Assembly: GCA_030674915.1 (NCBI GenBank)
Contig: JASXSV010000023.1
Coordinates: forward strand, 1-52,452
Source: Candidatus Endonucleibacter bathymodioli
GTDB taxonomy: Bacteria > Pseudomonadota > Gammaproteobacteria > Pseudomonadales > Endozoicomonadaceae
DNA: 52,452 nt
Reading direction: 5' to 3'
Shown here one piece after another: positions 35,855 through 47,122 of the stretch. Each line of letters begins with the position of its first letter. Positions within the stretch are counted from its first letter, which is position 1. The notes beneath the pieces were generated by a model that made no database searches, was not told the origin of the DNA, and saw only the letters and a list, made by a program, of their open reading frames with translations. Made by a program: the position numbers and the translations under genes.

Positions 35855-38116
35855 TCAGGTGTCATTAAAGTCGTCTAAACACATGACGTCAGTAATCCAT
35901 ATATGTGGTCCTTGGCACGGGCCCGAGGATGGTAAGGAGCTTAAGGTGGATAAGGTGGATAAGGTGGATAAGGGTGGCGGATTTACAGCTTTAAGTTCAA
36001 AGAGTTTGATTAGATGATCATCGCTGATGGATAGCACATGGCTACCATCAGGGCTGAAGACAACCTTCTTTACACCTTTTGTGGAAAAAGTAGCACAGGC
36101 TTTTTCTCCCCACGCATTCCCTCCCTCCTTCTGACCCCAAACTGAGACGCTACCATTAGGACAGCCCACCACCATATTAAAACCATCGAAGCTAAAGTCA
36201 ATCGAGTTAGCATAGTCACAACTGGAAGAAAGACTAATTTCTTCTAACCAATCCCCATTCATCATCAAATTCCAGACTCTGAAGGTTTTTAGTCGTATCA
36301 CAAAGTGATCTTTACCTCCATTCTCACCCAATAATATTTCATTTATAAAGCAACAAGAGATACTCATATGAGTACCATCTCTACTGAAATCAACTAAGCT
36401 TACAGCGCGTTCATTCATAATTATGGTTTTCTCGATCCACTCCCCGACTTCATTCCGGCTACAGATTATGACGGTATCATCATCATAAATAACCGCTAGA
36501 TGGCGACAATCATTGCTGAATATCACTTTATAGACTTTCTTATGGATAGCGTCTGATTTTTTTATATTTCCTTCATTATCATGATCTTTTCTATCTTTCA
36601 AAATATCTTTTTCTTTCAATACCATATTCGTCCCTAGGCTCCAGATTTGAGCACGAGCCTCATCTTCACCAGTAGTCACTATATGAATGCCGTTAACGCC
36701 GACGCTAACTGAGTGAATTATGTTTGCGCTAATGGTGGCTTTTTCTATCCATTGTCCGTCCACCCCCAAGCTCAACACAATAGCAGCCGTATGCTCACCG
36801 CTAGTCTTTCCAACCACTATATATAGATCATCGTTCCAAGCGGTAGCTGTGAGGAGCATATTTCCACTTGGAGTACTGGCCTTTTCCACCCACTCCCCAC
36901 TCTTCCCAAGGCACAATACTTTAGTAGGACAATCTACGATCACCAGATAGGAGCTGTCGTCGGTAAAATAAACAGATTGAACCTCGCCTTCCGTGGTAAT
37001 AGTTTCTTGTCTTAACCAACCCCCATCCGCATCTAAGCTCATGACTTGAATGTAATCTTTACTGTAGGTTGCTAGATGGTAACTATCTGCGCTGAAGACC
37101 GCTCTAGACCTAGTAGCGTACTCAATGGTGCAGTTTTCTTTCCACTTCTTGTCCACCCCGAGACTATAGATTTTAATCACGCAACTATCAACAGTGCATA
37201 GTATATGCTTACTATCTGGGCTGAAGCAGGCAGATGAGGCAGCACCATCAGTGAAAATAGTTGATTCTTCTATCCATTTTCCATCCGTATTAGCCCAGAC
37301 CTTGATGGTGTCATCATTACCGGTGGTTACCATATAACAGCCATCTTCGCTAAAGCGGCCAAAGGAATTAGCACCCTTACAGTGTACACTTCCCTTTTCA
37401 ATTAGTTCGAGCTGGAGTGCCTCACGATACCTGTATTTCGCATGATTAGTAAGCAGTCTAATAATTGTGTGAGGTACAGCAAGACCATCCTTTATCTATT
37501 TCTTATCCGCAAACTTACTACGCCCAGCTACCCATGTTTCATGATCGACCATAGTTATATTTTCTTGTAATTCGTCCCTATCCTTAAGAGAAATTTCTGA
37601 AAACCATTTACTAAATATGCGATCACTGTCATCTAAAGGCGCATCTAGTATATGACTCTCTTCTGAACGACTCCTATGACTAGACAATTGATAGCACCCT
37701 CTACCTTCTTCATCCATCTTGGATTTATTGTCATACATAAACTTATTTAATCTTTCACTGACGTCTGCAATCAAAACACGATTAGATAGTTTAGTGCATA
37801 CACTCTCTACTTCATCCTGCTTGATTCCTTCACTGTCAACTGACGGATCATCTAATCCATTAACATGTCCTGACAAACCATCAGGGTTAGATAGTTTAGA
37901 ACATGAATTATCTACTTCCTTCTGTTTAATTTCACTGTTAACTGGAGGCGTATTTGCCTGTCCTGACAGACCATCAGGATCAGATAGTTTAGAACATCCG
38001 CCCTCTGACCCATCTGTTTTTAATGATTCCGACATATTATATCCAACTACGCCCAAGGAAGGCATACTTGTACAACTTAGAACTATCGACAGAGTCATAA
38101 TAAATAGTTTGAACAT
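35855..38116 (-). pseudogene. WD40-like propeller gene (copy d) with an in-frame amber stop
   Basis: A single reading frame of about 753 codons is interrupted only by a TAG at 37496-37498 (GRSKFADKK, stop, IKDGLAVPHTIIRLL). The upstream part encodes the signal peptide MFKLFIMTLSIVLSCTSMPS and a linker with three tandem copies of a CSKLS.PDGLSG motif. The downstream part encodes the propeller, and a Leu-Ser-Thr-rich stretch comes from a 9-bp DNA repeat at 35940-35970. A second change near the end gives TGA four codons before a CVIL ending that is still present in the DNA. A restart at 37333 would lack a signal peptide. Stop readthrough cannot be excluded. Confidence 0.82.
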
Positions 38117-38405
38117 CCTAACCTAACAATAACCATTTCCAAATAAAAGAAACAACATACACCTATTTCCCTTACAATACATTAAATATTGCAGTTTTTT
38201 ATTCATTACTACTGTCCGTGTGCAAAAACATCCTGCTTATGATTACGCTTTTCTTTCGCGCGAATACCGAACTTCAAACCAAAAGCGAAGTGGCAAAAAT
38301 ATCGCAATTTATTTACTCATGTTCGAGGTGCACCCTGAATTTGTCGCAACGGCACCAGATCCATGCTTAATACCTGTAGATATACATCTTTAATTGTTCA
38401 ATCTC
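38117..38405. other. gene d leader plus an unrelated inserted segment
   Basis: The first 100 bp are the leader of gene d. From about 38230 to 38400 there is a block not found in the other intergenic units. I see no gene or recognisable element in it. It ends at a MITE. Confidence 0.4.
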
Positions 38406-38541
38406 AGACTTTTGCACGATTGTTCTTTTTACAGCTAGCTGCGTTCAAAACGTACTCAATCTATTATTTATAAGCATAAACTATCTCTTTCCGTGCATTT
38501 TGCCTCACCACCTAACAACATTACGGCTCGTGCAAAAGTCT
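38406..38541. mobile_element. 136-bp MITE with IS5-like ends
   Basis: Perfect 14-bp inverted ends AGACTTTTGCACGA (38406-38419) and TCGTGCAAAAGTCT (38528-38541) enclose 108 bp without coding capacity. The ends differ by one base from the terminal repeats of the IS5 element at 28475-30455, so it could be mobilised by such a transposase. No clear target duplication is seen. Confidence 0.7.
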
Positions 38542-38790
38542 CAGAGTATGGTAATTAAAATTCGAAACGAAGGAAATGGATTGCCTGATGTTCAGGCTAC
38601 CCAACAGTCAATGCCTACACCTGCGCCTAAGCATATACCCTTGCAAAAGTAGATATAATCATAAAGAATGATCATGGCGCAGAGCAGCAAGAAAAAAAGG
38701 TGACTGAAATACCAGTAAAATTATTTACCAACGTCACAAGCATGGCAATAATATTCTTCAGGATAAATGATGCAGTAAATTACTAGAGTG
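38542..38790 (+). pseudogene. decayed 3' end of the small hypothetical gene (25.8-kb paralogue)
   Basis: This is the longest surviving copy of the duplicated 3' end. It matches codons from about 100 to the end of the gene at 25776 (VIKIRNEGNGLPDVQATQQS, MPTPAPKHIP), then breaks by frameshift and stop before AEQQEKKVTEI-like sequence and the GATAAATGA end. It starts exactly at the MITE's right end, so the MITE marks the boundary of what was kept. Confidence 0.75.
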
Positions 38791-39007
38791 CATTATCAAA
38801 CCTCACGAAAATATTTTCTAACTGAAAAGCACAGGGGGTTACTTTCATTCCTTTTGCCGTTAACCAGTATCTATACCCAATCTCCGTGAAAGTGTGAGGC
38901 TGTTAACTGCTATCACTAATACAAATCAACTACTAATCGTAGACTCATGGGAGCTTTGCTAGTTTGTCGCCTACTCACACTTCCAAGGTATCAGGTATAA
39001 AAATACA
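38791..39007 (+). repeat. palindromic repeat between propeller genes d and e
   Basis: It contains GGGGGTTACTTTCATTCC, CAATCTCCGTGAAAGTGTG, the ATGGGAGCTTTGCTAGTTTG core and CTACTCACACTTCCAAGG, followed by TATCAGGTATAA. It is nearly the same as the unit at 35.7 kb. Confidence 0.72.
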
Positions 39008-41128
39008 TTACAGTATAACGCATCCTATGTCTTTGAAGCCGACTAAGGACTTTAAAGGCATGAATTGTTAAGCCGGTTAAGGACATTGAAATAGTTTCTG
39101 TATTTTCTCTTTTTAAACAGACGGGTAAAGTGGGTAGCACAGCGTTAAGTCCAATGGCTATGATTATATGCCCACCACCGATGGATGCCAAATAGCGACT
39201 ATCGAGGCTGAAAATGGTCATATGGAGGACTGGAACCAGTCACTAATTTTTTTGCTCCACTGCTCGCCTACCTCCTTCTCAGACCAAATTTTGACCTTCC
39301 CATTAGCACAGATCGTCACCATATTAGAGCCACCGTCACTAAAAGCGGTCGAGTCAACTCTGTCATGATTGGAAGAAAAAATATTTTCTTCTAGCCATTC
39401 CTCATTCATCCCCAAGTTCCAAACTATAAAGGTGTTTTTCCAATTGCAATCCATTAAAGAGATAATAATCATATCAGTGTTATCGATGCTAAAGGTAAAT
39501 GACTCGGTAGACTTTTCCTCCCCAATAATGAATTTCTCTATCCAATCCCCGTCTTCATTCTGGCTACAGAGTATGATCATACCATAAGACAATATTACCA
39601 CATGCCGACCATCATCGTTAAATTTCGCTTGACAGATCTTCCTACTTAGAGAATCGGGAGCGCCTATGCATTTCTCATGATCGATATCTTTTTTATCGTT
39701 CAAAATGTCTTTTCCCTTCAATACCCCATCCGCCCCTAAACTCCAGATTTTGGCGTTAACTTTCCTAGTATCAGACTCATCAGTAATCACTATTATATGG
39801 ATGCCGTCGATGCTAGTGCCGATTGCGTAAATCATGCTTGCGGTAAACGTGGCTTTTTCTATCCATTTACTGTCTACCCCCTTGCACAATATAGCAACTT
39901 TTTCAGTTTTCCCATCTGGACGGTTGGTCACCATATAGTGGTCATTGTTCCAGCTAGAGATTATTAAATGTTCGTCTTTACCATTAGTTGGAATATTGGC
40001 TTGCCTTTCCCAACGCCCATCACCATCAAGGCTAAAGTCTGTATTACGCTGCTTATAACAGACCACTATCAGAGAGGAGCTTTTGGGGGTAAAGTAAGCA
40101 GATATAACATCTTTGTGGAGTGATCCACACACGCTTTCTATAACCCTATCCCTCCCAAGGCTCAAGATTTTAATCCATTCATTATTGTAAACTACTAGAT
40201 GGCGGCTATCTGGGCTGAAGGTGGCTCGCATATGGCAATTAATGGAGCCTTGTTCTTCCCATGTATTGCCATTTCTGAGCCTATAGATTGTAACATTTAT
40301 AAAAGTATGAACTACCATATAACGGCTATCTGGGCTGAAGCAGGCGGATGAGATACCAGCATCTTTAAAAATAATTCTGTCTTTTCTCCATGTAGTACCC
40401 TCATTAGCATTAACCCAGATTGTTAGAACGCAATCATCATCTTTGGTTAGCATGTAACGGTTATTTGTGCTTAAACTGAGAATGGAGTTTTTACCAGTAC
40501 AGGGATAATCGTCCGATTCAAATCGCTTGGGAACGAGGCTCTCGCTAGCCTTGGATGTCTCATGATCAACCATCAGGCTACTATCTACAGTATATGAAGA
40601 ATAGAGAGGGTATATTGGCAGTTTAGCTAGCGCCTCCTGATTTCGCACAACGTTACACTCACCTCCATTATTGGTTGCCATTGTACTGTTTTTCAATGCA
40701 TACTCTCTCTTGAACTCAGATGTTATTGCAAGCCCATCGTTCTCTAAGGATTCAGTGTCAGCGTGAGCATCATAAAATTCATCCTCCCTTTCTGAAAGAC
40801 TACCAGAAAGACTATCAAGCCGAGACCGTTGAGAGCTTGCCACCTCGGGACTGTAAACTATAGACTTCTTCTCTAATGAAAGATTTTCAAACAGTTTAGA
40901 GTATTCCAAATTTCCTTTATCAAGCATGCCATTGCCCACTTGAGTCGCAGCTAATTCATCACTATTCTCTCCACAACAATGAAGGTTAGCTTGTAGAGAA
41001 CATTCCCATACTTCTCCATAATCGGTTTTCTGCTCCTGCATCTTTTTAGACAAACCACCCAAGGAAGGCATGCTTGCACCACTTAAAACTATTGCTAGCG
41101 TAACAATAAATAGTCTGATCATTTTCAT
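39008..41128 (-). pseudogene. WD40-like propeller gene (copy e) frameshifted near its 3' end
   Basis: An open frame of 636 codons from the ATG at 41128 encodes the signal peptide MKMIRLFIVTLAIVLSGASM, a long linker (ECSLQANLHCCGENSDELAA and LSLEKKSIVYSPEVASSQRS) and most of the propeller. It shifts frame at about 39220-39245, ending WSKKISDWFQSSI instead of the expected VTGSS..MTIFSLDSRYLASIGG, which continues in another frame. An A7 tract and a CCTCC run at the site suggest slippage indels. The remaining DNA encodes the tail up to FKDIGCVIL at 39008 in a further frame. The truncated product loses only the last blade and tail, so residual function is conceivable. Confidence 0.8.
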
Positions 41129-41457
41129 AATAATACTTCTTTAAAAATAAACGCGTAACTATACACTAAACATCCTTAAAGTATTAGATATTTGAGCTAT
41201 TTTTATTAATTATTACTGGCGGAGTGCAAAAAAGGTGACTTAAGCTCTCAGTAAAATTATTTACAACCGCACAAACCTCACGAAAATATTTCCTAACTAA
41301 AAAGTACAGGGAATTATTTTCATTCTTTTGTCGTTAATCAGTATTATACATACTCTCTTTGAAGGCGATAAGCTGTTAACTGCTCTCACTCATCCCAATC
41401 ATCTACTAATCATAGATTCATGGGAGCTTTGCTAGTTTGTCACCTACTCACACCTTA
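41129..41457 (+). repeat. intergenic duplication unit between propeller genes e and f
   Basis: It has gene e's leader, then a shortened small-gene 3' remnant from about 41212 (GGTGACTTAAGCTCTCAGTA, ATTATTTACAACCGC), then the palindromic repeat (CTCTTTGAAGGCGATAAGC ... ATGGGAGCTTTGCTAGTTTG ... CTACTCACACCTTACTAGG) up to the gene f stop. Confidence 0.7.
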
Positions 41458-43597
41458 CTAGGTGTCCAGTATAACGAACCCTCTGTCTTTTAATCCGACT
41501 AAGGACTTTAAGATATGAATTATTAAGCAGGTGCAGGATGTTAAAATAGTTCCTGTATTTTCTCTTTTTAAAAAAGTGAGTAACGTGGGTAAAATGGGTA
41601 GCGCAGCGTTAAGTCTAATGACTGTGATTATACTCCCATCATCCATAGATACCACATAGCGATTATCGGGGCTGAAAATTACCATATGGACACTGGAACC
41701 AGTAATACAGTCTTTTGCTAGCCACTGCTCATATCCCTCACTCACACCCAAAATTTTGACCTTGCCATTAGCACACCCCATCACCATATTAGAGCCATCT
41801 TCGCTAAAAGAGATCGAGTTAACTCCGTCATCATTGGAAGAATTGATATTTTCTTCTACCCATTTTTCACTCTTCCCCAGATACCAGAATTTAAAGGTAT
41901 TTTTTCCATTGCAATCCATTAAAGAGATCATAATCATATGAGTGCTATCGGTGCTGAAAGTAAATGACTCGATAGACATTTCCTCCTTAATGCTGGATGT
42001 CTCTATCCACTCCCCGACTTCATTCGGACCACATAGTACGATCATCTTATTATACAATATGGCCACATGCCGACCATTACTGCTGAATTCAGCTTGATCT
42101 ATTTTCCTATTTAGAGGCATGAAGTCGCCTACACACTCCTCATTATCGACATCTTTTTTAACGGTCAAAATTTCTTGTCCTATCAATACATAATCCTCCA
42201 CTAGGGTCCAGGTTTTGGAGAGATATTTATCATTACCAAGATCATCATTAGTCACTATATGGATGCAGTCGCCGCTAGTGCCGACTGCGCAAATGACGCT
42301 TGCGGTAAGCAATATTTCTTCCATCCATATCCCGTCCGCCTTCAGGCGAAACATAGTAGCACTTTCAGTAGTTCCGTCAGTATTGGTGGCCACCTATATA
42401 AAGGTCATCATTCCAGATAGTAGCTGTTAAGAGTGTGTCTTTACCCTTAGCTTGAATACTGGATTTTCTTTCCCAGTACCCATTACCATTACTCTCAAGA
42501 CCAAAGATTTTATTAGGCTCATTATAACAGGTGACTATCAGATAGGAGCTATTGGTGGTAAAGTAGGCCGTATTAAGGTCAATATTAGTGTACCACCCAT
42601 GGATGGTGTCTCCTATCACCCCATTCATCCCAAGGTTCCAGATTTCAATCACTTCACTATTGTAGATTGCTAGGTGGCGTCTATCTGGGCTGCAGGTGGC
42701 TCGCATATAGTCTTTAATGGCGCAGCGTTCTTCCCATTTATTGCCATTCCTGAGACTATAGATTTTAACACCTACAGAAGTATGAACTATCATATAACGG
42801 CTATCTGGGCTGAAGCAGGCGGATGAGACAGCAGCATCATTAAAAATGGTTATGTCTTTTCTCCATACCTGATCCTCATTCACCCAGATAATGAGAGTCT
42901 TATTCTTACCGGTGGTTAGCAGGTAACGACTATCTTTGCTAAAGCTAAGCACGTCATCTTCATCATTACAGTGAGAACTGTCCTGATCAACTAGCCTAGA
43001 CGTGGGGCTCGCTCTCGGCTTGAATGTCTCATGATCAACACTCCGGCTACTATCTACAATATATGAGAAACGGATAGGATTTATTAGCATTTCAGTTCCT
43101 ATCAACGGACATCGCAAAACGTTACATTTAGCTCCATTATTGATTACCATTGTACTGTCTTTCAATCCATTCTCTTCCTTGAACTCAGGTGTTATTGTAA
43201 GCCCATCTTTCACTAGGGCTTCAGTGTCAACTTGAGCATCATAAAATTCGTCATCATTTTCTGAAAGACTATCAAGATGAGACCGTCGAGAGCATTCCGC
43301 CTCGGCTTCGTCTGGCATGGTACTGCAAAATGTAGACTTCTCTAATGAAAGATTTTCAAACAGTTAAGAGCATTCCCCCTCTGCTTTATTCAGCATGGCA
43401 TTGTCCACTTGAGTCGCAGCTAATTCATCACTATGCTCTGCACCACGATCAAGGTTAGATTGTAGAGAACATTCTCCTACTGCTCTATAATCGGCTTTCT
43501 ACTCCTGAATCTTTTGAGGCAAACCACCCAAGGAAGGCATGCTTACACCACTTAAAACTATTGCTAGCGTAACAATAAATAGTCTGATCATTTTCAT
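41458..43597 (-). pseudogene. WD40-like propeller gene (copy f) with two nonsense codons and a frameshift
   Basis: Starting at the ATG at 43597 the frame gives MKMIRLFIVTLAIVLSGVSM (signal peptide), then TAG after PQKIQE where paralogues have Gln. A TAA follows in ECS-stop-LFENLSLEK, where copy b has Gln. A one-base insertion near 42390 (DLYIGGHQY instead of DLYMVATN) splits the propeller. The C-terminus reads LKDRGFVILDT: the CaaX-like Cys is Phe and the stop codon is lost. It is the most damaged member. Confidence 0.85.
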
Positions 43598-43648
43598 AAA
43601 TAATACTTCTTTAAAAATAAACGCGAGACTATACCCTAACCCTCCTAA

Positions 43649-44812
43649 GGAACCTCTGAATAAGCACGTTTGTTTTTTACCAGAGCTTAAAAAGCCAAAT
43701 TTAAATTTATGGTGTATATATTTATCTTATGGGCGTGTTTTTAGATAAATTCGCCCTATTTTTTTCGTTTTCCCTCGATATTGGCGAGTTTTGGGCGGAT
43801 CCCCCCCCCAAACGCCCTCGTAGCATGTAAAGATTGGCCAGTCCAAGCAGGGTGAATACTTGAGCTGCATTTTTTACTAAGCCTTTGTAGCTAGCTTTCT
43901 TGTATCCGAACTGACATTTTATCACTCTAACGCAATGTTCTACTCTGGCACGAATCTGTGAGTTTTTACGGTTTTGTTTCTTTTGTGATGGACTCATATT
44001 TTTCTTTGGTTTACGTTTATCATTAACCTTCCAGCTCATGCCAAGGCTGCGTGCTCCTCGTTTGTAAGTGTCACTAGTATAACCCGCATCTGCGAATACT
44101 ACTTTGTCATCTTTGCGCAGTAACTTGGGTAATTCGTTAACATCAGCTTCATGCGCTGGTGTGACGGTTGCGCTGTGTATGACGTTGCTATTGATATCTG
44201 TTCCTATGTGTATTTTAAAACCAAAATAATATTGGTTGTTTTTACGGGTGGCACGCATATCAGGGTCACGTTTTTTGTCTTTGTTTTTAGTAGAGCTAGG
44301 AGCTTGGATAATGGTCGCATCTACCATGCTGCCTTGAGATACCTTGATGCCTTTTTCAACAAGATATTGATTGATATCCGCAAAGATGGTTGCACTAAGT
44401 TGGTGCTTTTCAATTAGTCTTCTGAAATTAAGTATGGTGGTTTCATTAGGTATGGCATCTATAATTCAAGTTGTGCAAACCGGACGCATACAGTCCATAT
44501 CGTATAAGGCTTGCTCTGCTGCAGGATCTGATAATGAGTACCATTGCTGCAAGAAATAAATTCGCAACATACTTTCCATTGGCATTGGTGGGCGACCTTT
44601 GTCTTTCGTGGGATAGTAAGGCTCTATAATATTGAACAGCCGTAGCCATGGTACGGTTTTTTCCATTTTATTTAGAAAGAGATCACGTTTAGTGATAACT
44701 TTTTTATGGGTGTATTCTGCAGATGCGAAAGTGATTTGTTTCATACGACAATACTGTTTGTTTGTGGCTGTATTATCTCACATTTATTTTATTAGACTTG
44801 TTCATAGATTCA
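43649..44812. mobile_element. IS5-family insertion sequence with decayed ends
   Basis: Imperfect 16-bp ends, GGAACCTCTGAATAAG (43649-43664) and CTTGTTCATAGATTCA (44797-44812, 12 of 16 matching in inverse), enclose an interrupted transposase gene on the minus strand. A CTAA lies just left of the left end, a typical YTAR target, but a clean duplication at the right is not seen. It sits between copy f's leader and a 3' fragment of another propeller gene. Confidence 0.75.
43722..44744 (-). pseudogene. IS5-family transposase with an in-frame TGA
   Basis: From the ATG at 44744 the frame encodes MKQITFASAEYTHKKVITKR and the DUF772-like region (GRPPMPMESMLRIYFLQQWY), reaching YDMDCMRPVCTT before a TGA at 44466-44468. 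The same frame continues DAIPNETTILNFRRLIEKHQ and carries the catalytic blocks: VDATIIQAPSSTKN (first Asp), VVFADAGYTSD (second Asp) and RARVEHCVRVIKCQFG (Glu). The region around the stop is dissimilar to homologues for about 8 residues, suggesting a pair of compensating indels or local divergence. Confidence 0.85.
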
Positions 44813-44851
44813 TTAAAGGGCTTAAAATTCACAAGATGCGTTATACTGTAA
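44813..44851 (+). pseudogene. 3' tip of another propeller gene on the plus strand, cut by IS5
   Basis: Directly after the IS5 right end the plus strand reads LKGLKFTRCVIL then TAA, the family C-terminus with CVIL. Only about 13 codons remain. It shows that a further paralogue, or an inverted array segment, once existed here. Confidence 0.65.
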
Positions 44852-45085
44852 TACATCTTTATACCTGATACCTTGTGAAGGTGAGAGTAGACGACAAGCT
44901 AGCAAAGCCACCATGATCCTACGAATGGTAGGTGGTTGGGATGAGTGGGAGCCGTCAACAATATCACGCCTTCAGAGGGCGAGTATATACTAGTTAACGG
45001 CAAAGTAATGAAAGTAATCCACTGTGCTTTTCAGCCAGAAAATACTTTCATTAAGTATAACAACACACTTTGGAAAATTACTGTA
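44852..45085 (-). repeat. inverted duplication unit downstream of propeller gene g
   Basis: The intergenic unit is present in the opposite orientation to all others. Read on the minus strand it gives AATAAATAATACAGTAATTT (small-gene end), GGATTACTTTCATTAC, CCTCTGAAGGCGTGATATTG, CACTCATCCCAACCACCTAC, TGGTGGCTTTGCTAGCTTG and CTACTCTCACCTTCACAAGG. An inversion, or recombination between tail-to-tail units, joined it to gene g. Confidence 0.7.
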
Positions 45086-47122
45086 TTATTTATTCTGAAG
45101 ATCATTTTCTCTGAGTGAGCAGTTGGGTACAGTTGCTTCTACAGATTCAAGTTCAAAAACTTTGAGGTTATTCTCTTCGCCGAAGGCTAGCACATGGTGA
45201 CCATCGGGGCTAAAGACAGCAGCAATTATATCCTTTTGCCTAGTACAGGCTTTTGGTAGCCACTGTTCGCTGCCCTTTTTCTCACCCCAAATTATGAGGT
45301 CACTAAGATCATCAGAATGGCTCATAACCATAGCCACAGTAGAGCCATCACCGCTAACGTCATACTGTGCGAGATTTCTATCACTGGAAGAAATAATAAT
45401 ATCTTCTACCCACTCCCCACTCTTCCTCAGGTTCCAGAATCTACAAGCGCCAAGCATAATCATATGAGTGCAATCACTGCTGAAGGAAGCGTCGCCTCCA
45501 TCCGTAATATTAGCTTTCTTTATCCACTCCCCGACTCCATTCTCGCTATAGATCATGACTCTTTCATCATCACCATCATCACTGCAAGCAACCATTACTA
45601 AATGTTTACCATTACTGCTGAATTTCACTTCCTGTACGCGCATACGAGGAGTACCGACACCGTCTATACATTCCTCATCATCGACAACAATGACTTTTTT
45701 TCTCCATCGCGCATCTAACCCTAGGCTCAAAATGGTAGTGCAATCCCCATCACCAGATTCCACAATATGGATACCATCAACGCTGACGCCAACTGCTTTA
45801 ACGTCCATTACGGAAACGTCGTCTTTTTCTATCCATTTTCCACCAACCCCCAGACTCCATACAGTAAACTTAGTCTCACATCTCAAGTTAAATTCATCAT
45901 CATAATCTGCCATGGTCTGGGTCACCATATAGAGGGCATCGTTCCATATGGTAGGTCCTAGTAATACATTGTCACATTGTGGAATTCGGACTTTTGTGTT
46001 TACTAAATTATCAGTCTTATTAAGGATAACGACTGCAATCACCTTAGCATATCGGTCCACCTCCACCAAATAGGAGCCATCGTCGGTAAAGTAGACAGAT
46101 GAAACATCATCTTGATTGGACAGTTTTACTTCTTCTACCCAATTCCCTTTCGCACCAAGACTAAAGACTTTAATAAATTTTTCACCTATGATTGCTAGAT
46201 ACTTGCCATCTGCACTGAATGTGTGTTGTCCGTATTCTAGACAGTTATCAAAAGTGTTTTTTTCTTTCCATTTCTTGTCCGTACCGAGACTATAGAGTTT
46301 AATAGAAGACGAATCTTCATCGTCACTAAGCCATATCGTCATATGGCGGCTATCTGGGCTGAAGCAGGCGCTGCGGGCACTATACCGATTGTCAATCTTT
46401 GCTTCTTCTATCCACTTCCCATCCTCATTAACCCAGATTATGGTGGTGCTCGCATTCTCACCGTTAGTTACCAGGTAATGGCTATCTGCGCTGAAGCTGT
46501 AATATAATGGCGAATACTTATAGTTAAAACCGAGCTTCTGAACTAGCTCGCATTTATTTACCTCTCTCGACTTAAGCTCCTCACTAAACTTTAATTTCTG
46601 AATAGGCTTGAATGCCTCATGATTAATCCCCAGTTTTTTCGTTGTCTGATATGCAATCAGAAATTTTCTTCTATCTCCTTCTTCCGTCAACCGCTTCGCC
46701 CACTCTTTTATTGTATTGTCATTAACAGGCACTGGATCTGTTTTTAATATATTCTTTTTATAGAGTGAAAGTCCTGAAATCCATTTGCTCAGAGTATTAC
46801 TCATATGCGCATCTAATTCATCACCATTTGCTGAACTGCTAACAATGCTAAGGCCTCGCGTCTTTGCTTTATCGATTGTCACCCCCACCAGCTCTCGAGC
46901 GCTGCTTCGCACCTTTTCTTTTTTATCGACTCCCCCCACCTCCAGTTGTCTTGGCGTGCCACCAAAGGAATACATACTTGTACCACTTGCCAGTTTTTGA
47001 GCACCTCGCACCTTTGCTTTTTTATCGACTTCCCCCCCCGCCTGTTGTCTTGGTAAGCCACCAAAGGAATACATACTTGCACCACTTAGCACTATTGCTA
47101 TTACAACAAATAACCTGACCAT
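45086..47122 (-). CDS. secreted WD40-like beta-propeller protein (copy g) with a replaced C-terminus
   Basis: I start it at the ATG at 47122 (MVRLFVVIAIVLSGASMYSF), aligned with the paralogues; 47137 is possible. The protein has about 678 residues. The sequence after the signal is partly duplicated: SGASMYSFGGLPRQ...GGEVDKKAKVR is followed by SGTSMYSFGGTPRQ...GGVDKKEKVR. A linker with a helical region (EEGDRRKFLIAYQTTKKLG) leads into about ten propeller repeats (CFSPDSRHMTIWLSDDEDSS, and so on). The C-terminus SLRENDLQNK lacks the family tail and matches the end of the small 25.8-kb gene (NNALQDK), consistent with recombination fusing the two 3' ends. No nonsense codon or frameshift is seen. 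Confidence 0.78.
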   Translation of the reverse strand: MVRLFVVIAIVLSGASMYSFGGLPRQQAGGEVDKKAKVRGAQKLASGTSMYSFGGTPRQLEVGGVDKKEKVRSSARELVGVTIDKAKTRGLSIVSSSANGDELDAHMSNTLSKWISGLSLYKKNILKTDPVPVNDNTIKEWAKRLTEEGDRRKFLIAYQTTKKLGINHEAFKPIQKLKFSEELKSREVNKCELVQKLGFNYKYSPLYYSFSADSHYLVTNGENASTTIIWVNEDGKWIEEAKIDNRYSARSACFSPDSRHMTIWLSDDEDSSSIKLYSLGTDKKWKEKNTFDNCLEYGQHTFSADGKYLAIIGEKFIKVFSLGAKGNWVEEVKLSNQDDVSSVYFTDDGSYLVEVDRYAKVIAVVILNKTDNLVNTKVRIPQCDNVLLGPTIWNDALYMVTQTMADYDDEFNLRCETKFTVWSLGVGGKWIEKDDVSVMDVKAVGVSVDGIHIVESGDGDCTTILSLGLDARWRKKVIVVDDEECIDGVGTPRMRVQEVKFSSNGKHLVMVACSDDGDDERVMIYSENGVGEWIKKANITDGGDASFSSDCTHMIMLGACRFWNLRKSGEWVEDIIISSSDRNLAQYDVSGDGSTVAMVMSHSDDLSDLIIWGEKKGSEQWLPKACTRQKDIIAAVFSPDGHHVLAFGEENNLKVFELESVEATVPNCSLRENDLQNK

